This document shows positions 21,457 to 29,542 of a DNA stretch of 64,000 nucleotides, one piece after another. This DNA comes from Vibrio rotiferianus CAIM 577 = LMG 21460 (GTDB taxonomy: Bacteria > Pseudomonadota > Gammaproteobacteria > Enterobacterales > Vibrionaceae), in NCBI RefSeq assembly GCF_002741985.1, contig NZ_APHW01000036.1, forward strand, positions 10 through 64,009. The letters run 5' to 3'. Every line of letters begins with the position of its first letter. Within the stretch, counting starts at the first letter, position 1. A program made the translations under genes and the position numbers. The notes under the pieces were generated by a model. It was not told where the DNA came from, made no database searches, and worked only from the letters and a program-made list of their open reading frames with translations.

Positions 21457-22331
21457 TTGTGAATGTCTTGTAGAAGTTGGTCTTTCTCTTGCCACACATC
21501 GCCAAGCCATTGTTGAAATTGACGCTTATATGGTTTGTCGTTGAAGTAATCACCCAATACACGCTCATCAACAGGTAAGACATTCACGCGCACAACTATT
21601 TTAGTCATGCGCCCCATTAGTATGTCTTTGAATGGCTGATTGGTGTTGTCAGGGTAAGCAAGTGTCACATCAATAATATTCTCAAACTGCTCACCCATCG
21701 CCGCTAATGTATAAGCGATGCCGCCAGACTTAGGCTGCAATAAATATTGGTAACCAGCTCGACTCTTGCGTTGCTTTTCTACAGTAAAGCGAGTGCCTTC
21801 GACATAGTTCACTACGGTTGTTGGCGTATGTTTGAATTTAGCGCACGAGCGGCGCGTGGTTTGCAGATCTTGACCGCGTTTATGTGGGTTACGGATCAAA
21901 TACTCTCGAGAGTAGCGACGCATAAACGGCATATCTAATGCCCAGCAAGCCATTCCTATAAAAGGCACATAGAGTAATTGCTGCTTCAGAAAAAATTTTG
22001 GCATCGGAATGCGATCTTTAAACACACAACACAGTACAACAATATCAGTCCAACTAAGATGATTACTGATCAGCAGGTACCAGCCATCTTTCTTTAGGTT
22101 TTCACCGCCTTGAACATCCCATTCAACACGATTGGAAAGCGCGAGAATGCCAGCATTGACGGTTGCCCACACCCACATCATGTTGTTGGCAGCTTCGGTG
22201 CCTTTGGCTTTGAGCTTCGCGGTTGGAAGCAACAGCTTAAAAATCGCGATGATACAAATTGCAATGGAACAAACCGCAGAATTTATAATCACAAAAGAAG
22301 CGTTAAAAATGAGTAACAAATATGCCAACAT
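21453..22331 (-). CDS. yihG: acyltransferase YihG family
   Basis: A 292-aa inner-membrane protein of the PlsC-like lysophospholipid acyltransferase superfamily, equivalent to E. coli YihG. Two hydrophobic segments occupy the first 45 residues. The catalytic NHLSWTD (H-x4-D) is followed by PFMRRYSRE and YVEGTRFT. It should transfer acyl chains to a lysophospholipid or similar acceptor on the cytoplasmic face. A TTG at 22340 is in frame, but ATG 22331 is preferred. The yihG-dsbA-srkA neighbourhood matches E. coli. Confidence 0.88.
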   Translation of the reverse strand: MLAYLLLIFNASFVIINSAVCSIAICIIAIFKLLLPTAKLKAKGTEAANNMMWVWATVNAGILALSNRVEWDVQGGENLKKDGWYLLISNHLSWTDIVVLCCVFKDRIPMPKFFLKQQLLYVPFIGMACWALDMPFMRRYSREYLIRNPHKRGQDLQTTRRSCAKFKHTPTTVVNYVEGTRFTVEKQRKSRAGYQYLLQPKSGGIAYTLAAMGEQFENIIDVTLAYPDNTNQPFKDILMGRMTKIVVRVNVLPVDERVLGDYFNDKPYKRQFQQWLGDVWQEKDQLLQDIHK

Positions 22332-22495
22332 GGTAACCAATCAGTAACTAGTGCGCGTGAAGAATAAAACAGCGTGTAATTATACGAATCCGTTGCCACA
22401 TTGAAACATTTGTAAGAATGGTCAGATTTGTTTCACTGTAAAACTGGACCAACGCTCAAATAACATCTTTCATTCGACAAATAAGGAGAAAGCGA

Positions 22496-23452
22496 ATGAA
22501 TCCAAGGCTAGCCATACTGCCTTTGGCTTTTATCGTCAGTTCAGCTCAAGCTCAACTTGCAGAGACTGCAGGTTTTAGTGGTGAAATTTCGCTCAATGCC
22601 GGCTTCGTTTCATCAGAATCTCATTTTAATACTGATAACAGCAGTACCATCAACTCTCTCAATGAAAGTGCAGAGAGTGACAGTTCCTTTATTGCCGCAC
22701 CACTAGGCAATATTGCTTATACCTTTGGTAGCAAGCTTAACCAGCAAGCATACATTGGTACTACCCGTGCCGATATTGCAGTGGGTACTTTAGCGTTCCA
22801 ATTAGGTTATCAGTACCAGTTGCCATCAGGCACGATATTAGACGTCTCTTACCTTCCCACCGTTTTAAAAGGAGAAACGTGGCGTAACCCATATAAAACA
22901 GGCTCAGCAAGACAAACCACCGATGAAGGTGGCAACGCGTACCGCTTCCAAATCAAGCGCCTCTTAGATGACAACTTTAACCTTGATTTGGCGTACGCAG
23001 ACAAAGATGTGGAAAAAGATGAAGTCACAGACCGCACTTTAGCTCGTGACGCAAAAGTCTACTACGTGAAAGGTGATTACCGCATTCCACTCAATCGTAC
23101 GTCGATGCTGCAACCTGCTTTTACCTACATTTATCAAGATGCGGTTGGTGATGCCGAATCATATGATTCTTATGGTTTAGACTTAAGCTGGTTCCAATTT
23201 ATGAATCGTCATCGCTTTGCCTTAACCGCAGGCTACACCATGAAAGACTACCAATCGTCGAGCGATACCTTTGGTAAAACACGTAACGACGACACATTGA
23301 CTCTGTTTGCGGCATACGAATACGAAAACATATTTGATTGGCAAAACTGGTCGTTCATTTCTCTGACTGGCTACAGCAATACCGATTCGAATATCACTTT
23401 CTACGATGAGAAAGAATATTTAATTTCAGTTGGTATGAACTACAACTTCTAA
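22496..23452 (+). CDS. DUF2860 family outer-membrane protein
   Basis: A 318-aa protein with a signal peptide (ending near SSAQA, residue 19). The mature chain consists of alternating beta strands and ends in a terminal Phe (VGMNYNF), the usual signature of outer-membrane beta-barrels inserted by Bam. The pattern fits DUF2860, found mainly in Vibrio. The substrate or role is unknown; porin-like activity is only a guess. ATG 22496 is preceded by AAGGAGAAAG. It is divergent from yihG and convergent with comM. Confidence 0.82.
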   Translation: MNPRLAILPLAFIVSSAQAQLAETAGFSGEISLNAGFVSSESHFNTDNSSTINSLNESAESDSSFIAAPLGNIAYTFGSKLNQQAYIGTTRADIAVGTLAFQLGYQYQLPSGTILDVSYLPTVLKGETWRNPYKTGSARQTTDEGGNAYRFQIKRLLDDNFNLDLAYADKDVEKDEVTDRTLARDAKVYYVKGDYRIPLNRTSMLQPAFTYIYQDAVGDAESYDSYGLDLSWFQFMNRHRFALTAGYTMKDYQSSSDTFGKTRNDDTLTLFAAYEYENIFDWQNWSFISLTGYSNTDSNITFYDEKEYLISVGMNYNF

Positions 23453-23501
23453 GCGTTGGAATCGCAGTAAGTCGCTCTGATCTCTGCGGTTCCAGTATCC
23501 C

Positions 23502-24384
23502 TTAAACAGCTTGCGCGGTTAACTGTTTAAGTAACCTATCCATTGCTCGATAGCCCAAAGCTTCTGCTAGGTGCGTTCGCTCAATTTGCGGCGAGCCCTC
23601 CAGGTCGGCAATAGTACGCGCAACTTTGATGATGCGGTGATAAGCACGAATCGACAATCCAAGACGATGCAGCGCATTTTCCAAAAACTCCGCATCGCTT
23701 TTTTGCAGTGGGCAGAAGGCTTCAATCTCACGACTGCCCAATAATGCATTCACCTTACCACTGCGAGTCAGCATACTGTTACGCGCTTGATTCACCCGCT
23801 CTTTGACGACAGCCGTTGGTTCTCCTCTATCGCCGCCTTCAGAGAGGGTTCCTTTCGGCAATGCGGGAATTTCTAATGACATATCAAAGCGGTCGAGAAG
23901 TGGGCCTGATAATCGGCCGAGGTAACGCAGGATGGCTTGCGGATTCGTTCTAGCTTGGTTGCCTTCGTAATACCCTGTCGGACTCGGGTTAAGCGCCCCT
24001 ACAATTTGGAACCGAGCAGGAAAACGCGTCTTACCTTGCGCCCGAGAGATAATAATTTCACCGGACTCCAATGGCTCACGCAAAGAGTCGAGCACCTTAC
24101 GATCAAACTCCGGCATCTCGTCCAAAAACAATAACCCGTTGTGCGCTAGAGAGATTTCACCCGGTCTCGGCACAGACCCACCACCAACTAAAGCCGCCAT
24201 TGAGCTGGAATGATGCGGGGCGCGAAACGGCCGCGTCTTCCAGTTGTGTTCATTGATTTCACTTTGAGTCAGTGACGCCACAGAAGCCGTTTCCATCGCT
24301 TCTTCATCACTCATCTCAGGTAACAAATCGCATAATCGAGAAGCCAACATGGTTTTGCCAGTACCTGGAGGGCCAAGGAAAAGC
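23502..24384 (-). pseudogene. comM: comM, 3' part (separated from its 5' part by an 8.1 kb insertion)
   Basis: This is the C-terminal two thirds of the Mg-chelatase-like AAA+ protein ComM/YifB, the hexameric helicase that extends branches during natural transformation. It begins at the junction with FLGPPGTGKTML (Walker A) and continues through LLFLDEMPEF (Walker B), sensor motifs and the C-terminal Mg_chelatase domain. The first ATG in frame is at 24350, so any product would lack Walker A. The matching 5' part is at 32510-33153. Joined at the shared AGC, the two parts give 1524 bp, an exact 508-codon frame including stop. Confidence 0.93.
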
Positions 24385-24407
24385 TGATTATGTTATAATC
24401 CTACCAA
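24382..24407. other. left attachment junction (attL)
   Basis: The comM sequence ends at AGC (24382-24384). Element DNA then begins with TGA, TTATGT (24388-24393), 7 bp, and CTACCAA (24401-24407). The last two motifs are inverted copies of ACATAA and TTGGTAG at the right end, as expected for the two halves of an integrase attP. Confidence 0.8.
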
Positions 24408-24430
24408 AGCCATAAAAACGGATTTTAGCA

Positions 24431-26248
24431 ATGAAAAAAGCTTACTCATACATACGCTACTCATCACCGCAACAAGCCAAGGGTGATAGCTTTAGACGAC
24501 AATTTTCAGCAACACAAGCGTATTGTGATAAGAATGGATATGAGCTTGATACAGAACTAGCCGTTTATCAAGAGCTTGGCGTTTCAGGTGTAGATGGAGA
24601 TCAGGAAAACCTTAAAAGATTTATTGATGATTGTGAAACAGGCAAAGTCGAAAAAGGTTCATTGCTGATCGTTGAAAACCTTGATCGTCTATCACGCAAA
24701 AAAATCAATAAAGCAATGCGTCAGTTTCTACATTTGCTTGATTTTGTTGATATATACACGCTACAAGACCAAAAGCTATACTCTCAAAATGATGATGTTG
24801 ATAGTGATACTCAGCTATTAGATGTTATGACAAGCTTGATCGTTATGAGTCGGGCCTATGAAGAATCAGCCACAAAAAAGAAACGATTAAAAGAAAGTTG
24901 GGACTCAAAAAGAAAGAATATCAATAGTAAAAAACTAACTTCTTTAATCCCTCATTGGTTAGAATTATCAGAAGATCGAACAGAATTTCACTTAAAGAAA
25001 GACAAAATAGAAATTGTTAAGTATATCTATCAAAAATCAATTGATGGGATGGGCGTATCACAGCTTATAAGACACTTAAACGAGAACTTGACCCAATTCC
25101 CCACTCCAACCCATAAAAGCAAGCTATGGGCAAGGACAAGCCTCTCACGCATTCTTACAGATAGATCTGTATTAGGTGAATATCAGCCTCACGTTGGTAA
25201 ACATAATGGGATCGGTGAGAATAAACGCAAACCGTTAGGTGATCCCATCCCAGATTACTACCCTCAGATTATTGATGAAGAAACATTTTTAAAGGCTCAA
25301 ATTGCTAGAAAAAGCAGAGTTATAGGTCGTGGCAAGGTCAACCGCAACAAGTTTTCTAACCTATATCGTAATATCTTACGTTGTGGCTATTGTGATGGAA
25401 AAATTGAATATGTAGACAAAGGCGATGGTTCAAGAGGTGGTAAATACTTAACTTGCTCTAACGCTAAAAGGGGTGGTAAATGCTCTCACAATAAGCACTA
25501 CAAGTATTTACCATTAGAGCTAATGCTATTGCACCTCACGACAGAGAACGGCTTTATGCCCAAACCAGAAGCACCAACAGACTTAAACCTAAGACTTTCA
25601 AAGCTTCAAGATCTTAACGAAAAAGCAGAATCTAAACTTAGTTTTTTGTTGGAAGAAGATTTTTCAATACCCACGATCAGAGAAAAAACAAGAGAACTAT
25701 CAAAAGAAATTGAGCGATACAGATCAGAAATTGAAGAACTTGAAAACAAAATTTTGACTTTCAAGCCAGATTATACATATTCAGATCTATATCAAAATGT
25801 AATTCTTGAAAAAGATTCTGTTTTACTATCATCTAATAGAATGACTTATAACAGTTATTTATCCAAAAAAATAGAATCAGCTTATTTATTTAATGATTAT
25901 AGTAATTTCATTTTGTTTAAGATGAAAGATAAACACGTTCATACGGTTATGATTGATGAACAATATAATTTTGGTGGTTGTTCATTACCAAATAACAATA
26001 TGACATATAAGCGGTTAAATGGTGATCGGACACCGATAGATGAAATGATTTGGCAGATACAACAAAACTTTTTAATATTGATTGAAAGTTGCAAAGGGTT
26101 AAATAATAAGAAGTTAAACAATTATCTAAATAGAATAAATAAACTAATCAGCAAAATAATTATTGATCAAGAAATCGAATTGTTTAATCAAGTTCTTTTC
26201 CAAATAGAAAAAGCTACTAAGTTATTAAACAAAGTTCAAAACGGATAA
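24431..26248 (+). CDS. large serine recombinase (integrase)
   Basis: A 605-aa site-specific recombinase. The N-terminal resolvase domain has YxRxS with the probable nucleophile Ser11 (SYIRYSSPQQ) and the catalytic NLDRLSR segment at 83-89. A Recombinase domain follows (about 170-300, GVSQLIRHLNE), then a zinc ribbon with Cys318, 321, 342 and 351, and a coiled coil at about 380-445 within a long C-terminal region. This is the architecture of phage-type serine integrases. It lies directly inside attL and so is the likely agent of insertion into comM. The ribosome site is poor. A TATAAT at 24394-24399 lies in the att arm. Confidence 0.93.
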   Translation: MKKAYSYIRYSSPQQAKGDSFRRQFSATQAYCDKNGYELDTELAVYQELGVSGVDGDQENLKRFIDDCETGKVEKGSLLIVENLDRLSRKKINKAMRQFLHLLDFVDIYTLQDQKLYSQNDDVDSDTQLLDVMTSLIVMSRAYEESATKKKRLKESWDSKRKNINSKKLTSLIPHWLELSEDRTEFHLKKDKIEIVKYIYQKSIDGMGVSQLIRHLNENLTQFPTPTHKSKLWARTSLSRILTDRSVLGEYQPHVGKHNGIGENKRKPLGDPIPDYYPQIIDEETFLKAQIARKSRVIGRGKVNRNKFSNLYRNILRCGYCDGKIEYVDKGDGSRGGKYLTCSNAKRGGKCSHNKHYKYLPLELMLLHLTTENGFMPKPEAPTDLNLRLSKLQDLNEKAESKLSFLLEEDFSIPTIREKTRELSKEIERYRSEIEELENKILTFKPDYTYSDLYQNVILEKDSVLLSSNRMTYNSYLSKKIESAYLFNDYSNFILFKMKDKHVHTVMIDEQYNFGGCSLPNNNMTYKRLNGDRTPIDEMIWQIQQNFLILIESCKGLNNKKLNNYLNRINKLISKIIIDQEIELFNQVLFQIEKATKLLNKVQNG

Positions 26249-26253
26249 CCAGA

Positions 26254-26307
26254 GCGCCCGTAAGGGCATCTTCGGGGGGGGTATCAGGGGGGGGACAAGC
26301 CCCCCTG
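26254..26307. repeat. structured GC-rich region with two G8 runs
   Basis: Directly after the recombinase, GCCC-GTAA-GGGC is followed by G8 (26274-26281), then by CAG8-ACAAG-C6TG (26285-26307), a strong hairpin with two unpaired G. It is sharply GC-rich in an AT-rich element. It may terminate recombinase transcription, although no T run follows, or be part of a replication or transfer origin. With six G in the second run the stem would be perfect. Confidence 0.6.
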
Positions 26308-26458
26308 CAACTCAAAAACAAATGCCAATCAAATTAAATACAATTGTATATAACAAGACTCCACATAATAGATAAGAAGAGATATGTTATTTTAAAAGTT
26401 ATCTATTGAAAGCATTACTATCACTGGTTTTATTAATAATTAAGATACCCATTAAGTC

Positions 26459-26581
26459 TAACTACAGTAGTTATACATATTAACTACTGTAGTTATACAT
26501 TCTAACTACAGTAGTTAGGGTTATATTTTATGTGTTTTTAACTAATACTTAGAATATTATTTAATCTAACTACAGTAGTTA
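26459..26581. repeat. four palindromic 15-bp iteron-like repeats
   Basis: TAACTACWGTAGTTA occurs at 26459-26473, 26481-26495, 26503-26517 and 26567-26581. Each copy is a perfect dyad around the central base. The first three are spaced by exactly 22 bp, two helical turns, so bound proteins would lie on one face. They precede the repL-like gene by 115 bp. They are probably its origin iterons or an autoregulatory operator. The rest of 26308-26696 is AT-rich without a gene. Confidence 0.78.
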
Positions 26582-26696
26582 GGATCTCAACGTTTGATAA
26601 AATAAAAGTATAACACTAAAAAAGTTATAATTTACTATTGACAAAACATTAGAATATGATTTATTGAAGTTATAAAACTTAAAAAGGAAATATATT

Positions 26697-27386
26697 ATGA
26701 CAGAAATAAACAGAGGAAAAAAAGACCAAGAGGTAAATAAACACTTAAATAGCTTGTTTGATGATAGATATACAGAAGAGCTTAAACATCAAAAGACAAA
26801 GAAAGAGTTTTTTCAGAAAGTAAGTTTAGATGAGTTTGGTGATATTATTAATTCTACAGAAACAGCAACAAGTAGTATTCCTAGTGAACCAGATTTTATT
26901 AAACTGTATCTTAAAGATGTTGTTACATTAAAAGGTATTCAATCAGCAAATAAAGATATTTTATATTGCTTGTTAAAATTAATGAGATATGAGAATTATG
27001 TAATATCAATCACAAAATATGACAAGACAATAATATGTAAAGAACTAGGCTTAAAAAGAGTTCAGCAAGTAGATAATGCAATAACTAAACTTAAAAAATC
27101 AGGTATATTATTTTCAATTATTGATGAGAATGGTAAAAAAGAACAAGGAGCTTTTGAAGTTAACCCTTACCTTTTCGGAAAAGGAAAATGGGTAGAAAAT
27201 TACAACAAAAGAGATATACATAAATTGACTGTTTTGTATAGAAAAAATAGTAAAGAAGTAATAAATGTTGATGCGTTAGTTGAGTATATTAAAACTGAAA
27301 TTAATGAAGAAAAAAGAAATGAGGCTATAAAAAAATTGAATGAAATAAGAGGTTTTACAAATGAAGAAGAAAAAGATAGCGTATGA
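26697..27386 (+). CDS. RepL-like replication protein
   Basis: A 229-aa protein resembling the RepL plasmid replication family. The core (about residues 60-165) is a winged-helix region with DFIKLYLKDVVTL, a KELGLKRVQQVDNAITKLKK helix-turn-helix and the typical VNPYLFGKGKW end. The flanks are Lys/Glu-rich and low in complexity. AAAAAGGAAATATATT precedes ATG 26697. The four palindromes upstream suggest an origin recognised by this protein. It implies that the element can replicate, at least transiently, as a circle; that is inference. Confidence 0.75.
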   Translation: MTEINRGKKDQEVNKHLNSLFDDRYTEELKHQKTKKEFFQKVSLDEFGDIINSTETATSSIPSEPDFIKLYLKDVVTLKGIQSANKDILYCLLKLMRYENYVISITKYDKTIICKELGLKRVQQVDNAITKLKKSGILFSIIDENGKKEQGAFEVNPYLFGKGKWVENYNKRDIHKLTVLYRKNSKEVINVDALVEYIKTEINEEKRNEAIKKLNEIRGFTNEEEKDSV

Positions 27387-27510
27387 TAATTTTTTAAAAG
27401 AACGTCAGGAATTGTTTGAAGAATTAGTTATATTGGTTAGTTCAGATGAACCAGAGCAAGAAATACAGGAACTTAAACAAAATAGAAAAAATAAACAGGA
27501 GAATAAATAA
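27361..27510 (+). CDS. small charged ORF, 49 aa (unknown)
   Basis: A 49-codon ORF rich in Lys and Glu, beginning MKKKKIAYDNFLKERQELF, probably helical. It overlaps the end of the RepL-like gene by 26 nt, has AGAGG 10 nt before its ATG, and its stop overlaps the next ATG by one base. This tight overlap on both sides supports a translated operon gene. No family is recognised. Confidence 0.5.
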   Translation: MKKKKIAYDNFLKERQELFEELVILVSSDEPEQEIQELKQNRKNKQENK

Positions 27511-27794
27511 TGTATGATAATGATGAATATTGGGAGTGGGTTGATGCCCAAGAAAAACTTGGTAATTTTATGGAAACCGATAAAAAATATATCGAGTTAA
27601 ACAAAGAATTAAAAGAAGCAAGGAATAATAAATATAGATACTCTGGTTATGCTATTTTACACGAAGAAGAAATGGACTTTATTAGTTCATTAAGCAAAAA
27701 ACAATATGATAAATATAAGAATCTATGTGATATAGAAAAACACTTGGAAGATAATTTAGATGAATATCTTAGACAATCAGGTTTTAACTGTTAA
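27510..27794 (+). CDS. hypothetical protein, 94 aa
   Basis: A 94-aa acidic, helix-rich protein (MYDNDEYWEWVDAQEKLGN at the start, DIEKHLEDNLDEYLRQSG near the end). AGGAG at 27497-27501 precedes the ATG, whose A is the last base of the preceding stop codon. It lies third in the repL transcript, before a strong terminator. I do not recognise a family. Copy-number control or antirestriction roles would fit the position, but nothing in the sequence proves either. Confidence 0.6.
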   Translation: MYDNDEYWEWVDAQEKLGNFMETDKKYIELNKELKEARNNKYRYSGYAILHEEEMDFISSLSKKQYDKYKNLCDIEKHLEDNLDEYLRQSGFNC

Positions 27795-27820
27795 ATTAAT
27801 TGTAAAAACAAAATTCGAGT

Positions 27821-27851
27821 AAAAAGGTTAGTAGCTACTAATCTTTTTTTT
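27821..27851. terminator. bidirectional terminator between the repL operon and relaxase gene
   Basis: The perfect palindrome TTAGTAGCTACTAA, extended by G pairs and flanked by A5 on the left and T8 on the right, lies between two convergent transcription units. The stretch 27852-27968 beyond it has no convincing gene. Confidence 0.82.
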
Positions 27852-27968
27852 GTTTAAAAATCCTTTATCTTTTGTTTAAGTTTGAGTTGAACAAAATCTC
27901 CAATCAGAGATTGATACTCATTTTTGAAAAAGAACGATAAAGCTGTTCTTCTCCAAAAATCGAGCTGA

Positions 27969-29150
27969 TTAATATTCTGGTGGTTTAGGTGGAGCTGGTC
28001 GAAGTGTTGCTTGTGATTTTCTACCGTGTTTCCTACGGTTTTTAATGTTTTTAACCTTTGTTTTCTTATCTTCAATTTCTTTTTCTTTCTTCACATTCTC
28101 GACTTTTTGAACCTCAATACCCTTTTTAACTTCTTCTTTTTTATCAACTTCTACTTTATCTAATACATTTTCTTGCTCTGGTGCTGTTGGTCGTTTGGTT
28201 AGAGCTTCATAAATCTCAAAAACCATATCTTTAACTTTAGTCGCACCAGGCAAATCCAATAGTTGCTTAGTGATTTTCGGATGTTTATCAGTGAAATCCA
28301 TAACAAAATCTTTAATTTTTCCAGCGTATTCTCCAAGTTTTTCAAATCTGTCTATGTCATTTTGATAATCAATTATCTGGTCCAGTAGCTGATCTTGGTC
28401 TTGCAAATTTTTAGTGTGATTTTCAACCAGATCAATGGTTTTTAATTCTAAGTCTCTTACATAATCAGCTTTTGTCTTATGATCTTGTTTATTAGTTTGT
28501 TTCTTTTCACCTCGATCAAAGCCAAACTTTTCAAAGTGTTTATGCAATAAATCTTGGCTTTTACTCCAGTCATTTTTTGTCATTGTTCTTAAACAGGATT
28601 TATTTTTTTCAAAGTTATAATTTAAAAAAACAGCGTGAGCGTGAACATTATGTTTAATATATTCAGTTGTAAAATCTTCATCAGGATCATCAATAGGAAC
28701 ATATTTTTTTTGTTCTTCTTCATCTAATTCTATTAATTTTTCAGCGTCAATAATTGTTCCTTCATCAAGATGAAACTCAAAACCAATCGGCTCAAATCCA
28801 TAATTTTCTTTAAAATCTAACATAAAGTCTTTTGTTGCTTGCTCGATTTCAGCTTGTTTTCCATTCTCTAAACATTCGTTGAATTTTTGAGAATCAAATA
28901 TTAAAACACTATCAATAAAAGTATTGCTATTTTCTTGTAAACCTCTTTTATTTGCTAAACGTGCTGCTTTTAATTTATTTTCATAATGACTTTTAATATC
29001 ACTATCACCAAAAGAATAACCAAAATTATTTTTTGTTAAACATTCAATAGCATTAATATTTTCAACCATATTTCTTAATACGTGATCAATTTCACCAACA
29101 TTACTATTTTTATAATACTTTGTATTTACTGCACAATAATTTTTATCCAT
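27969..29150 (-). CDS. MobV-like relaxase (mobilization protein)
   Basis: A 393-aa protein related to pMV158 MobM-type relaxases, which nick oriT and lead the strand into a recipient. His23 in GEIDHVLRN corresponds to the catalytic His of MobV proteins. EFHLDEGT (127-130) and HNVHAHAVFLNY (His167, 170 and 172) form the metal site. In pMV158 MobM the HLDE and HxH motifs are adjacent; here about 36 acidic residues separate them. The C-terminal half is coiled-coil and Lys/Glu-rich. AAGGAG precedes the ATG. The candidate oriT lies just upstream. Confidence 0.82.
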   Translation of the reverse strand: MDKNYCAVNTKYYKNSNVGEIDHVLRNMVENINAIECLTKNNFGYSFGDSDIKSHYENKLKAARLANKRGLQENSNTFIDSVLIFDSQKFNECLENGKQAEIEQATKDFMLDFKENYGFEPIGFEFHLDEGTIIDAEKLIELDEEEQKKYVPIDDPDEDFTTEYIKHNVHAHAVFLNYNFEKNKSCLRTMTKNDWSKSQDLLHKHFEKFGFDRGEKKQTNKQDHKTKADYVRDLELKTIDLVENHTKNLQDQDQLLDQIIDYQNDIDRFEKLGEYAGKIKDFVMDFTDKHPKITKQLLDLPGATKVKDMVFEIYEALTKRPTAPEQENVLDKVEVDKKEEVKKGIEVQKVENVKKEKEIEDKKTKVKNIKNRRKHGRKSQATLRPAPPKPPEY

Positions 29151-29207
29151 TTTAAAATCTCCTTGTTATATAAACAAAGAAACATATAAAAAAAGTTAAT
29201 CAAGAAG

Positions 29208-29324
29208 CTGTGAGAAAATAATCTCCACAGTGTTTAGAACTGTGGAAAAAAAGCTGTGAGATATTTTTTTAACTGTGAAAATAAACTGTGGGAACTATAT
29301 AAAAGCTGTGAGGTTTTAACTGTG
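29208..29324. repeat. array of seven CTGTG repeats upstream of the relaxase gene
   Basis: CTGTG recurs in one orientation at 29208, 29240, 29254, 29273, 29286, 29306 and 29320. Three copies read AGCTGTGAG and the others AACTGTGRR or AACTGTGTG. Most copies have another 32-34 bp away, about three helical turns, which suggests protein binding. The array abuts the candidate oriT hairpin and may bind an accessory mobilization or regulatory protein. Confidence 0.6.
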
Positions 29325-29331
29325 TGAAACA

Positions 29332-29353
29332 CTGTTTTAGCACACTAAAACAG
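29332..29353 (-). other. candidate oriT hairpin and nick site
   Basis: A perfect 9-bp inverted repeat (CTGTTTTAG and CTAAAACAG) with a 4-nt loop. On the minus strand, the strand of the relaxase gene, the loop and right arm read TAGTGTG then CTA. The pMV158 MobM nick site is TAGTGTG/TTA, so nicking after that G in the loop is predicted. Farther on, 29354-29542 holds a CTACGTAG palindrome, a CTGGGG-AAA-CCCCAG hairpin (29384-29398) and GTAAAAC-GA-GTTTTAC (29422-29437), but no gene. Confidence 0.6.
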
Positions 29354-29542
29354 CCACTACGTAGCTGGTGTGTTCTCCGAAGGCTGGGGAAACCCCAGAC
29401 CCGTTCGGTACAACCTCACCCGTAAAACGAGTTTTACTCTCGCCAAGGCTCACGAAGTAATGCGAGTTTTCTTACTTAACACCCCATTACCCTGTTAACA
29501 CACGATTATGGTATGATGGAGAAAATCTTAGAGGGGTTAATA

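Noticed and set aside
24431..26248. The recombinase as an IS607-type or Tn3-type transposon resolvase.
   Set aside because: The 605-aa length with Recombinase domain, zinc ribbon and coiled coil, plus attP-like ends and no target duplication beyond AGC, fits a large serine integrase instead.
27854..28075. A 73-codon minus-strand frame overlapping the 3' end of the relaxase gene.
   Set aside because: It overlaps the relaxase in another frame, has no clear ribosome site and is biased by the Lys-rich codons of that gene; probably chance.
29320..29334. A parS-like half site (TGTTTCAC on the minus strand) near the relaxase gene.
   Set aside because: Only half of the TGTTTCACGTGAAACA consensus is present, and the sequence is better explained as part of the CTGTG array and oriT region.
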